Of a stretch of 6,440 nucleotides of DNA, positions 1 through 5,223 are shown in pieces (position 1 is the stretch's first letter; the number at the start of each line of letters is the position of its first letter). A program made the translations under genes and the position numbers. The stretch is from Bacillota bacterium (lineage in GTDB: Bacteria; Bacillota_C; Negativicutes; Sporomusales; Sporomusaceae). Where the stretch lies: assembly GCA_023441125.1 (NCBI GenBank), contig JAEZQV010000212.1:1-6440 (forward strand). Reading direction: 5' to 3'. The notes under the pieces are model-generated. The model searched no databases, was not told the DNA's origin, and saw nothing but the letters and a program-made list of their open reading frames with translations.

Positions 1-1
1 C

Positions 2-514
2 TGGCGGGACGCCTGGCTCGAAGGCTGCCGGGCCGTGGAAGACATCTTCGGCGTACCGATTACGGCCAAAGCCGATCTCGTCATTGGTTCGGCCGGCGGT
101 TTCCCGAAGGATATCAACCTGTACCAAGGGTCCAAAACCATCGATAATGCCTATATGGCAGTAAAAGAAGGCGGCGTCATCATCCTGCTGCTGGAATGCC
201 GCGATATTAAGGAACCGCCTGATTTCAGCGGCTGGTTTGACTATGCTTCCCTGCAGGAACGCGAGCTTGCGCTGCGCAAAGGGTTTACTGTTCCCGGCTT
301 CATTGCTCTTAAATGCGGCATTATCGCCAGAGAGGTATCGCTTATCATTGTTACCCTGCCGCAAAACCAGGATTTCATCCGCAACGCCGGGATGATACCG
401 GCCGCCTCACTGGCGGAGGCTATCGCCATTGCCGAACAGAAACTGGGCGCAAAAGATTACTCGGTTACCGTCATGCCCCATGCCGCCAATACCGTTCCCG
501 TGCTAAAAGGATAA
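2..514 (+). CDS. larA: LarA family nickel-dependent lactate racemase, C-terminal part (5' end outside window)
   Basis: The reading frame is open from base 2 to the TAA at 512-514, giving about 170 residues with no start inside the window. A GTG at 35 is internal and not a plausible start, because the residues before it (ending LEGCRAVEDIFGV) continue the family pattern. The stretch GSAGGFPKDINLYQGSK followed by a conserved DNAYMAVKEGGVIILL strand is characteristic of the C-terminal domain of LarA (DUF2088 superfamily). LarA interconverts D- and L-lactate, or related 2-hydroxy acids, in the cytoplasm using a pincer nickel-pyridinium nucleotide made by LarB, LarC and LarE. The lysine that binds the cofactor and the N-terminal histidines would lie upstream, so catalytic competence cannot be judged. 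LarA homologues are diverse and the substrate may not be lactate. The gene ends in a normal intrinsic terminator and appears to be the last of its transcription unit. Confidence 0.85.
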   Translation, partial: WRDAWLEGCRAVEDIFGVPITAKADLVIGSAGGFPKDINLYQGSKTIDNAYMAVKEGGVIILLLECRDIKEPPDFSGWFDYASLQERELALRKGFTVPGFIALKCGIIAREVSLIIVTLPQNQDFIRNAGMIPAASLAEAIAIAEQKLGAKDYSVTVMPHAANTVPVLKG

Positions 515-541
515 ACAAATAAAGCAGGCTATAAACCTGCC

Positions 542-575
542 AAAACGTCCCTTGCCAGCCAGGGGACGTTTTTCC
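542..575 (+). terminator. Intrinsic terminator of larA
   Basis: AAAACGTCCC (542-551) pairs with GGGACGTTTT (563-572) around an 11-nt loop and runs into a T tract (TTTTTCC), about 30 bases after the larA stop. A smaller hairpin, GCAGG/CCTGC at 524-540, sits just before it. Confidence 0.85.
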
Positions 576-604
576 TTATATTGGCTAGTTTAATTTTTCG
601 ACGA

Positions 605-633
605 TGGACAAAACAGAAAATACGGAATATAAT
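605..633 (+). promoter_or_regulatory. Sigma-A type promoter for the 73-residue membrane protein gene
   Basis: TGGACA at 605-610 and TATAAT at 628-633 are separated by exactly 17 bases. This is a near-consensus vegetative promoter about 33 bases before the start codon, so the small gene has its own transcription unit, separate from larA. Confidence 0.7.
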
Positions 634-665
634 GAAAATAGAAATAAGAAAAGGAGGATGATATT

Positions 666-887
666 ATGTTTAAAGATTATCCTGCTGCTCAATTATTTCT
701 TTTATCATTAGCGGCTGTATTATCGCTGCTCTTTATTACCCCGTTAGTAAAGGAATGGCATATTTTGGCGGCGCTATTGGAAAGTATAAATTTTATACTG
801 AAGATCATCTGCGGGTTTTTCTTATTTTTCATGATCATTGATATAATTGATAATGTGCATGCCCGCCGCCACAGACATAGCCGCTAA
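666..887 (+). CDS. Small two-helix membrane protein of unknown function
   Basis: This 73-residue protein starts at ATG 666, preceded by a strong ribosome binding site (AAGGAGG at 651-657, 8 bases of spacing). Two hydrophobic segments are visible, about residues 8-30 and 38-62, joined by a short loop containing KEWH and LLES. The C-terminus is basic and histidine-rich (HARRHRHSR). The positive tail predicts that it stays in the cytoplasm, giving a helical hairpin with both ends inside. I do not recognise a family. With its own promoter upstream and no partner gene on the same strand, it is probably an independently expressed membrane protein. The translation signals make it very likely a real gene, but nothing in the sequence indicates a specific function. 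Confidence 0.75.
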   Translation: MFKDYPAAQLFLLSLAAVLSLLFITPLVKEWHILAALLESINFILKIICGFFLFFMIIDIIDNVHARRHRHSR

Positions 888-959
888 CTAATTGTTCCAG
901 GCCTCACTTGCACTTTTTTCCAGTATAAAATTTGTCAGCAATTGTTTATGTTACTATGC

Positions 960-1018
960 GACGCAAGGGGACGGGACCTTATGTCATACTGTTGGCTGCA
1001 GCTTTGCGTCCCCTTGTC
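960..1018. repeat. Degenerate GGGGACGG-type inverted repeat (REP-like)
   Basis: CAAGGGGACG (964-973) pairs perfectly with CGTCCCCTTG (1007-1016). A second, mutually exclusive pairing exists between GACGCAA (960-966) and TTGCGTC (1004-1010). The text CAAGGGGACGGGACCTTATG resembles the palindromic repeats that, as I recall, often accompany IS200-like/REP-associated Y1 transposases in Bacillota. No transposase is present, so this would be an orphan copy. The rest of the 888-1032 gap shows nothing I can name. Confidence 0.45.
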
Positions 1019-1024
1019 TTCCTC

Positions 1025-1076
1025 TGAAAAATAAGCCTTGAACTTGACGCCGCATCCCGGTGTAAGTTCAAGGCTT
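1025..1076 (-). terminator. Terminator of the minus-strand sulfur operon
   Basis: A perfect 13-bp stem is formed by AAGCCTTGAACTT (1033-1045) and AAGTTCAAGGCTT (1064-1076). Read on the minus strand, the hairpin is followed by TATTTTT and begins only 7 bases after the DsrE stop codon. On the plus strand it is followed by TCTTATTT, so it may act in both directions. Confidence 0.85.
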
Positions 1077-1082
1077 TCTTAT

Positions 1083-1535
1083 TTATATAAACAAATTCAC
1101 ATTAGAATCCTCAGCTTCGTTGAGATAATACCCGACTCCGCCAAACTTGATACCGTCCAGTAACTCTGCCGGCTGCAAGCCCATGACATCCATGGACATT
1201 TGGCAGGCGACAATTTCAATCCCCTGCGCTACCGCCGCCTGAATCAGTTCTTCCAGGGAACTTACATTTTTGTTTTTCATAATCAGCCGCATCAGCTTGC
1301 TGCCTATGCCCAGCATATTCATTTGCGAGAGTTTTAACGCCTTGCTGCCCTGCGGCATCATAAACCCGAACATTTTATCCATAAAACCTTTCGTAACCGG
1401 AATGTGCTCAGGTTTTCTAAGAATGTTCAGACCCCAGAAAGTGAAAAACATAGTTACCTTTTTCCCCATGGCGGCGGCGCCGTTGGCAATAACAAAAGCC
1501 GCCAGGGCTTTATCGAGGTCCCCGCTGAAGACCAC
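1083..1535 (-). CDS. DsrE/DsrF/DrsH-like family domain (probably the C-terminal domain of the upstream flavoprotein)
   Basis: These 150 residues match the DsrE-like sulfur-transfer family: an N-terminal VVFSGDLDKALAAF strand and helix, AMGKKVTMFFTFWGLNILRK, and a late conserved cysteine in IVACQMSMDVMG (Cys111 of this reading). Such proteins carry sulfur as a cysteine persulfide, typically alongside TusA and rhodanese domains, as here. The given start, GTG 1535, is doubtful: it falls inside the first core strand (KTIVVFSGD) and has no ribosome binding site. The frame stays open upstream to a TAA at 1613-1611 without any ATG, GTG or TTG, and that extension (…SAPEKDHKTI) completes the fold. The extension overlaps the end of the flavoprotein gene. 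The open frame begins inside its nine-A run, so a -1 shift there would fuse the two. The domain call is firm; its status as a separate gene is not. Confidence 0.7.
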   Translation of the reverse strand: MVFSGDLDKALAAFVIANGAAAMGKKVTMFFTFWGLNILRKPEHIPVTKGFMDKMFGFMMPQGSKALKLSQMNMLGIGSKLMRLIMKNKNVSSLEELIQAAVAQGIEIVACQMSMDVMGLQPAELLDGIKFGGVGYYLNEAEDSNVNLFI

Positions 1536-1579
1536 GATGGTCTTGTGATCTTTTTCCGGCGCACTGGCCGGGGACTTAT

Positions 1580-3538
1580 TTATTGCCGGTTGGCTGTCAC
1601 TGGTTTTTTTTTAATCAAAGCCACAATTTGGCGCTGCTCTTTTTTCAGCTCAAGCAATTCATTATGAGTGCGCGCGCACCAGGCTTGGATATCTTCATAG
1701 AAACCGGGATCGGAGGCCGTAACTTGCAGAACCTGGCCGCTCGCCATACCGTCAAGCGCCTCTTTAACTTGCACTAGGGGCCCGGGGCAGCTTAGCCCGC
1801 AAACATCCAGCAGCCGGTCATAGGTTGTCGCCGGGCTTACCGCATTTGTGTCTGCGGCAGCTTGCTGTCCGGCGGCGCCGGCAAGGCTACTCGGTTGATA
1901 CTGCTGGGCGACGGCCGATTTGTAACCACCGGTCATATTTTTCACGGTAAAGCCATGCTGGCTTAAAATCCGGGAGGCATAATAGCCGCGTTGACCAACC
2001 TGGCAGTACGCTAAAATCAGCTTATTTTTATCCAGTTTGTCTAGTTCTCCTCGCAGTTTGTCGACAGGAATGTTGATGGCTCCCGCCAGGTGGCCGTTTT
2101 GAAATTCCAGTTCTGTCCGCACATCCAGCAACACGGTCTTCTCCCGGTCATAATCCGCCAGTTCATCGTAAGTGAAGGTTTCCGTCAGGCCGGCGAGCAC
2201 GTTCCCGGCCACATAGCCGGCAATATTAACAGGATCTTTGGCGGAAGAGAAGGGCGGAGCATAGGAAAGCTCCAGTTCGGCTAAATCGGCGACCTTGCCG
2301 TTAAGCCGGATGACGCTGGCAATGACGTCAATCCGCTTATCTACCCCGGCCGAACCGACTCCCTGCGCACCTAAAATCTCACCGGCCGCATTGAAAATTA
2401 GCTTTAACGTCATAGGCAATGCGCCCGGATAGTAGGAAGCATGCGAGGCGGGATGAACGTCAATTAGTTTATAGGGAATGTCCAGGCGTTTAAGATTTCT
2501 TGCATTATTGCCGGTACAGGCGGCCGTCAGGCCGAAAACTTTGAGGATGGCAGTCCCCAGCGTCCCCTTGTAGACCGAGGTAAGACCGGCTATATTGTCA
2601 GCAGCGATCCGTCCCTGCTTATTGGCTGGTCCGGCCAGGGGAACAGCTACATTTTGTCTGGTTATAAAGTCTACAACCTCGATCGCATCCCCTACTGCGT
2701 AAACGCCGGGACAGGATGTCTCCAAGCTTTCATTAACGAGGATATGTCCCTTAGCCCCCAGTTTAATGCCGCTGTCTTGGAGAAAGCCAGTGTCCGGAGT
2801 TACACCGATGGCCAGAATGACCGTATCGGCGGTCAGCTGCGTACCGCTGTGCAAAACAACAGCAATCGTGTCGCCCTTATCCGCAAAGGCTTTTACGCCG
2901 TCATGCAGCAGCAGTCTGACACCATTTTGCTCCAGTTCTTTTTCCACCAGTACGGCCATATCGGCATCAAAAGGGGCCAGAATATGCGGCGCTGCTTCTA
3001 CCAGGGCTACTTCCAATCCCCGGTCTTTTAAGTTTTCCGCCATTTCCACGCCAATAAAGCCGCCGCCAATTATGACGGCCTTCTGCACTTCTTGTTTGTC
3101 AACAAATCGCTTTATCGTATCGGTATCAGGAATATTTCTTAAAGTAAAAATTTTGTCGCTGTCAATTCCCGGAATAGGCGGTCTGATGGCCTTAGATCCT
3201 GGCGACAGCACCAAATAATCATAAGCTTCCTCATAACTCCCCCGGTCTTTGCTGTTCACAGTTACTGTTTTCCGGGCCGTATTGACCTTAATTACTTCGC
3301 TATGAATGCGGACATCAATGTTAAAACGTGCTTGCATTCCTTGCGGTGTCTGCACCAGCAGCTTGCTGCGCTCTTTAATATTTTCGCCAATATAGTAGGG
3401 TAGACCGCAATTGGCAAAAGAAATATGCTCATCCCGCTCAAACATAATGATTTCGGCATTCTCATCCAGTCGCCGGAGTCTCACCGCGGCCGATGCTCCG
3501 CCGGCAACGCCACCTACCACTAGTACCTTTTTACCCAT
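1580..3538 (-). CDS. cdr: CoA-disulfide reductase-like FAD/NAD(P)H oxidoreductase with rhodanese and TusA domains
   Basis: This 652-residue protein starts at ATG 3538 with an ideal GAGGAGG site 7 bases upstream. Residues 1-440 form a pyridine nucleotide-disulfide oxidoreductase: FAD motif VGGVAGGASAA (8-18), single redox cysteine Cys44 in SFANCGLPYY, NAD(P)H motif GGGFIG (158-163), FAD motif VYAVGDA with Asp284, and a dimerisation domain with SYYPGA (368-373). The lone active-site cysteine places it with CoA-disulfide/polysulfide reductases rather than two-cysteine disulfide reductases. Residues about 455-545 are a rhodanese domain with Cys512 in AYCQVGQRGY. Residues about 573-642 are a TusA/SirA domain with CGLSCPGP (Cys580, Cys584). 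The three modules suggest cytoplasmic NAD(P)H-driven reduction of CoA-persulfide or polysulfide with sulfur relay. It lies 43 bases downstream of the ArsR gene, so the two are probably one operon. Related proteins often carry a C-terminal DsrE domain, here displaced into another frame. Confidence 0.9.
   Translation of the reverse strand: MGKKVLVVGGVAGGASAAVRLRRLDENAEIIMFERDEHISFANCGLPYYIGENIKERSKLLVQTPQGMQARFNIDVRIHSEVIKVNTARKTVTVNSKDRGSYEEAYDYLVLSPGSKAIRPPIPGIDSDKIFTLRNIPDTDTIKRFVDKQEVQKAVIIGGGFIGVEMAENLKDRGLEVALVEAAPHILAPFDADMAVLVEKELEQNGVRLLLHDGVKAFADKGDTIAVVLHSGTQLTADTVILAIGVTPDTGFLQDSGIKLGAKGHILVNESLETSCPGVYAVGDAIEVVDFITRQNVAVPLAGPANKQGRIAADNIAGLTSVYKGTLGTAILKVFGLTAACTGNNARNLKRLDIPYKLIDVHPASHASYYPGALPMTLKLIFNAAGEILGAQGVGSAGVDKRIDVIASVIRLNGKVADLAELELSYAPPFSSAKDPVNIAGYVAGNVLAGLTETFTYDELADYDREKTVLLDVRTELEFQNGHLAGAINIPVDKLRGELDKLDKNKLILAYCQVGQRGYYASRILSQHGFTVKNMTGGYKSAVAQQYQPSSLAGAAGQQAAADTNAVSPATTYDRLLDVCGLSCPGPLVQVKEALDGMASGQVLQVTASDPGFYEDIQAWCARTHNELLELKKEQRQIVALIKKKPVTANRQ
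1604..1612 (-). other. A9 run where the flavoprotein and DsrE frames meet (possible -1 slip site or frameshift)
   Basis: On the minus strand the flavoprotein codons read ATT AAA AAA AAA CCA and reach TAA at 1582-1580. The heptamer A AAA AAA in this phase is a classic -1 slippery sequence. Shifting -1 at the last lysine codon, or adding one A, continues as T-S-D-S-Q-P-A… into the DsrE frame, giving about 818 residues. A GC-rich hairpin (CCGGC/GCCGG) lies about 35-50 bases downstream, too far for a textbook stimulator, and there is no clear upstream Shine-Dalgarno helper. An assembly error, a true mutation and programmed slippage all remain possible. Confidence 0.6.
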
Positions 3539-3581
3539 AAAAATACCTCCTCGTAATAGAGTACCGGTTTGCCCGAACCCG

Positions 3582-3878
3582 CTATTTTGCCGGGCTGTTT
3601 GTAAAAAGAGCGTCTACCAAAGCAACGGCCTGGGAATTGCATACTCGATAATTAATTTCCAGGCCGTTGCGCACCCCCTCAATAACGCCGGCAGCTTTTA
3701 ATTTCTGTAAATGTTGAGATACTGTCGACTGAGGCGCATGCAGGCAATGCTGCATGTGCGAAACATTGCACTCGCCTTTCTCAATCAGCCCTTTGACAAT
3801 ACAAAGTCTGACAGGATGGGCAAGTACTTTTAACAAGTCGGCTGCTGCAGTGAATTTCATCAGGTCTTCGGTGTTCAT
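3582..3878 (-). CDS. ArsR/SmtB-family transcriptional regulator
   Basis: This 98-residue winged-helix protein starts at ATG 3878 with a moderate GAGG site about 7 bases upstream. The pattern VLAHPVRLCIVKGL (residues 18-31), the recognition helix QSTVSQHLQKLKAAGVI (50-66) and the wing GVRNGLEINYRV (68-79) are diagnostic of ArsR repressors. Cysteines lie at 26, 37, 45 and 80. Cys37 (GECNVSHM) and Cys45 sit around the start of the DNA-binding helices, and Cys80 lies just before the dimer helix. A thiol-based sensor of persulfide, or a metal sensor, is therefore plausible. The usual arsenic-type CVC motif is absent. Immediately downstream on the same strand is the persulfide/CoA-disulfide reductase gene, so autoregulation of a sulfur-stress operon is the likely role. 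The family is certain; the inducer is inference. Confidence 0.88.
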   Translation of the reverse strand: MNTEDLMKFTAAADLLKVLAHPVRLCIVKGLIEKGECNVSHMQHCLHAPQSTVSQHLQKLKAAGVIEGVRNGLEINYRVCNSQAVALVDALFTNSPAK

Positions 3879-3903
3879 AAAAGCCTCGCTTCCATTGTAA
3901 TAT

Positions 3904-3923
3904 CATTATATTTATATATTATG
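3904..3923 (-). promoter_or_regulatory. Candidate ArsR operator overlapping the -10 box
   Basis: CATAATAT-ATAA-ATATAATG is an inverted repeat matching in 7 of 8 positions per half. It covers the -10 box and the start region of the arsR promoter. ArsR-family repressors commonly bind AT-rich dyads in this position. The low sequence complexity means chance similarity is possible. Confidence 0.5.
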
Positions 3924-3944
3924 TTTTTACGATATATAAGTCAA
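3916..3944 (-). promoter_or_regulatory. Sigma-A type promoter of the arsR-cdr operon
   Basis: On the minus strand TTGACT (3944-3939) and TAATAT (3921-3916) are separated by exactly 17 bases, ending 37 bases before the ArsR start codon. It is the only good promoter in this interval and would serve the whole operon. Confidence 0.75.
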
Positions 3945-3979
3945 GAAAATTCTTGCAGCTTTGATATCTACAAACCAGT

Positions 3980-4028
3980 AAATCTCCAACTGCAGCGGGA
4001 GCAGCCCGCTATCAGTCGGAGATTTTTC
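3980..4028 (+). terminator. Long hairpin followed by a T run (plus-strand terminator-like)
   Basis: AAATCTCC (3980-3987) pairs with GGAGATTT (4018-4025), ACTG (3989-3992) with CAGT (4013-4016), and AGCGGG (3994-3999) with CCCGCT (4005-4010), giving 18 paired positions. It ends in TTTTT on the plus strand only. No plus-strand gene precedes it, so it may end an unannotated short transcript or block antisense transcription into the YkgJ gene. Confidence 0.55.
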
Positions 4029-4035
4029 ATCTTAA

Positions 4036-4129
4036 TCGGTGAGTCAAGACTCCCGCCTCTATACGCGGCGTCCGTTCAGGTGGAGTTGACTCTCCTCCTG
4101 AACCCCGACGTTTCAGCTCTGCTGAAACG
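4036..4129 (-). other. Clustered hairpins in the 3' flank of the YkgJ gene (candidate structured RNA or intergenic repeat)
   Basis: Just after the YkgJ stop codon, CGTTTCAGC (4109-4117) and GCTGAAACG (4121-4129) form a 9-bp hairpin. Next, GTTCAGG (4074-4080) pairs with CCTGAAC (4097-4103), extended by GGAG/CTCC. CCGC (4053-4056) pairs with GCGG (4065-4068), and GAGTC (4041-4045) with GACTC (4048-4052). TCGG (4036-4039) and CCGA (4105-4108) could close a multibranch fold. An alternative long pairing exists between GAGTCAA (4041-4047) and TTGACTC (4086-4092). None of the individual hairpins has a T tract. I do not recognise a known RNA class. Confidence 0.4.
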
Positions 4130-4132
4130 AGT

Positions 4133-4765
4133 TCACGCAGACGCTTCTCCTCTGCTGAGAATTTCCTGAAACAAACAAACCTCTTCCGGCGTCACATTGG
4201 AATGTCCGCTACCGGCTCTAACACAGTCTTTAATCAATATTTCACTGTAATTATTGCGGCCGTAAGCAATGCTGCTGCTGCTGATTTCCTGGCGCAGCGC
4301 TTTTGCCGGTGCAATAGCGCCGGCCGGTGTTGCCGGATCTTTGATAACGGTATCAAGATATTCGGCCCGCATTGCATGGTGCAGTTCGGCGACAATGGCC
4401 GCATCCAGGATTTTATAACAGGCACTCTGCGGAATGCAAATATAGGTGCGGCAGCTTGCCGGCCGCTCGCCGTAATTAAGGCATCTTCCCAGTCCGTCCA
4501 GATGGCGGCATTTTTTCTGCCCCGCGATCAGGAATATCTCGAGTTTGTCCTGGCCCATATCCACAAACAGTTTGGAGATTAGGCGTCTCATATTTCCCCG
4601 GGACATTTTTTTCGCGCTGACACTATCCATGTTGATTTTGAAGCGGCCTTTACAGCAGTGCTCTTTACAGGTTTCACAGGATAATGGATTCTCGATCAAA
4701 AACTCATCGACCGCATCGAAGAATTCCTGCACTGTAGATTTATCGTGCAGGCCACGGATGTCCAC
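4133..4765 (-). CDS. YkgJ-family cysteine-cluster protein
   Basis: This is a soluble protein of 210 residues, or slightly longer. The cysteine pattern C30-x2-C33-x3-C37-C38 followed by C86, C95 (GRCLNYGERPASC), C105 and C110 is the signature of the YkgJ / putative zinc- or iron-chelating family (CxxCxxCC superfamily). Members are thought to bind a metal or Fe-S centre, and some act in modification pathways, but no activity can be assigned here. The C-terminal third is helical and poorly conserved in appearance. The start is uncertain. GTG 4765 has no ribosome binding site, whereas an AAAGGA lies about 40 bases upstream, next to an in-frame ATT (4801) and CTG (4795). Using one of these would add 10-12 residues (…LKLFFNKANE). 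The gene stands alone on the minus strand, more than 250 bases upstream of the arsR operon. Confidence 0.75.
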   Translation of the reverse strand: MDIRGLHDKSTVQEFFDAVDEFLIENPLSCETCKEHCCKGRFKINMDSVSAKKMSRGNMRRLISKLFVDMGQDKLEIFLIAGQKKCRHLDGLGRCLNYGERPASCRTYICIPQSACYKILDAAIVAELHHAMRAEYLDTVIKDPATPAGAIAPAKALRQEISSSSIAYGRNNYSEILIKDCVRAGSGHSNVTPEEVCLFQEILSRGEASA

Positions 4766-5032
4766 TTCATTCGCTTTATTAAAAAATAATTTCAGGTTAA
4801 TTCATTCCTTTCATAAACATAGTTTTAATTGCACTTACCCTATTTCCTGTTTTTCAACCTGTCCGTTCGGGTCTTCGCTACGGGTGTCCGGCTTCCTGCG
4901 CAACAGAAAAGCTACATAATCAGGACCATGTGAATTATATATCTTTCTGGTTCTTAAATTAAAAATCCTGCCAACAATTCCGTATATTTAGAAACTACAT
5001 CAATAACAGCCGGCGGCAAGCCAACTGCCGGA
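4766..5032. other. Non-coding stretch with no recognised gene
   Basis: About 270 bases contain no credible open frame with a ribosome binding site on either strand, apart from a possible few-codon extension of the YkgJ gene. Visible items are a GC-richer patch around 4856-4902 with partial GTCCG repeats and no strong fold, and a small hairpin CCGGC/GCCGG at 5010-5031. A TATAAT-like box on the minus strand near 4934-4939 could serve the YkgJ gene but lacks a good -35. Confidence 0.5.
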
Positions 5033-5104
5033 AAAAATAGGGGCACGGAAACTCCCCTGTAGTAGAATGCAGCTGCTCATTAGGGGCGGGGTACTCCTAT
5101 TTTT
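5033..5104. promoter_or_regulatory. Foldable element with mutually exclusive hairpins and terminators
   Basis: TAGGGGC occurs twice (5038-5044, 5081-5087), and CCCCT (5054-5058) can pair with either copy's AGGGG. The second copy can instead form a hairpin with CTCCTA (5094-5099), followed by TTTTT, a plus-strand terminator. The first copy paired with CCCCT is followed by ATTTTTT on the minus strand, a minus-strand terminator. AAAAATAGG (5033-5041) can also pair with CCTATTTTT (5096-5104). This is the arrangement expected of an attenuator or a bidirectional terminator. It lies 40 bases before the promoter of the repeat-protein gene, so it does not sit in that gene's leader. Confidence 0.45.
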
Positions 5105-5143
5105 AAAAACAAGTTAATAGATAATAATTTTCCAAAAATAGTA

Positions 5144-5172
5144 TTGACAAATAAACGGCAATGCTTTACTAT
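5144..5172 (+). promoter_or_regulatory. Near-consensus sigma-A promoter of the repeat-protein gene
   Basis: A perfect -35 box TTGACA (5144-5149) and a -10 box TACTAT (5167-5172) are separated by 17 bases. Transcription would start near 5179, about 45 bases before the start codon. This is the strongest promoter seen in the window. Confidence 0.85.
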
Positions 5173-5181
5173 CTAAATATA

Positions 5182-5196
5182 AGTTAATTATTAACT
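5182..5196 (+). promoter_or_regulatory. Palindromic operator-like site at the transcription start
   Basis: AGTTAATTATTAACT is a perfect 7-bp inverted repeat with one central base, located about +4 to +18 of the predicted transcript. A matching half-site, AAGTTAATA, recurs upstream of the -35 box at 5111-5119, about 70 bases away. The arrangement suggests a repressor that blocks this strong promoter. Confidence 0.5.
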
Positions 5197-5223
5197 AATA
5201 ATAATTATTCAGGAGGTATTACA

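Noticed and set aside
960..1018. Possible CRISPR or tandem array
   Set aside because: Only one inverted pair with no regularly spaced direct repeats; no CRISPR array is visible anywhere in the window.
2766..3218. 150-codon open frame on the plus strand, with a second one at 2654-3031
   Set aside because: Both lie wholly inside the flavoprotein gene on the other strand, are low in family-like features and lack ribosome binding sites; they are shadows.
4202..4582. 126-codon plus-strand open frame opposite the YkgJ gene
   Set aside because: The minus-strand frame carries the conserved cysteine pattern, and this frame is its antisense shadow.
5005..5104. Idea that the 5010-5104 element is a known riboswitch (cobalamin, cyclic di-GMP, fluoride)
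   Set aside because: None of the conserved core motifs of those classes as I know them could be matched, and the downstream gene has its own promoter after the element.
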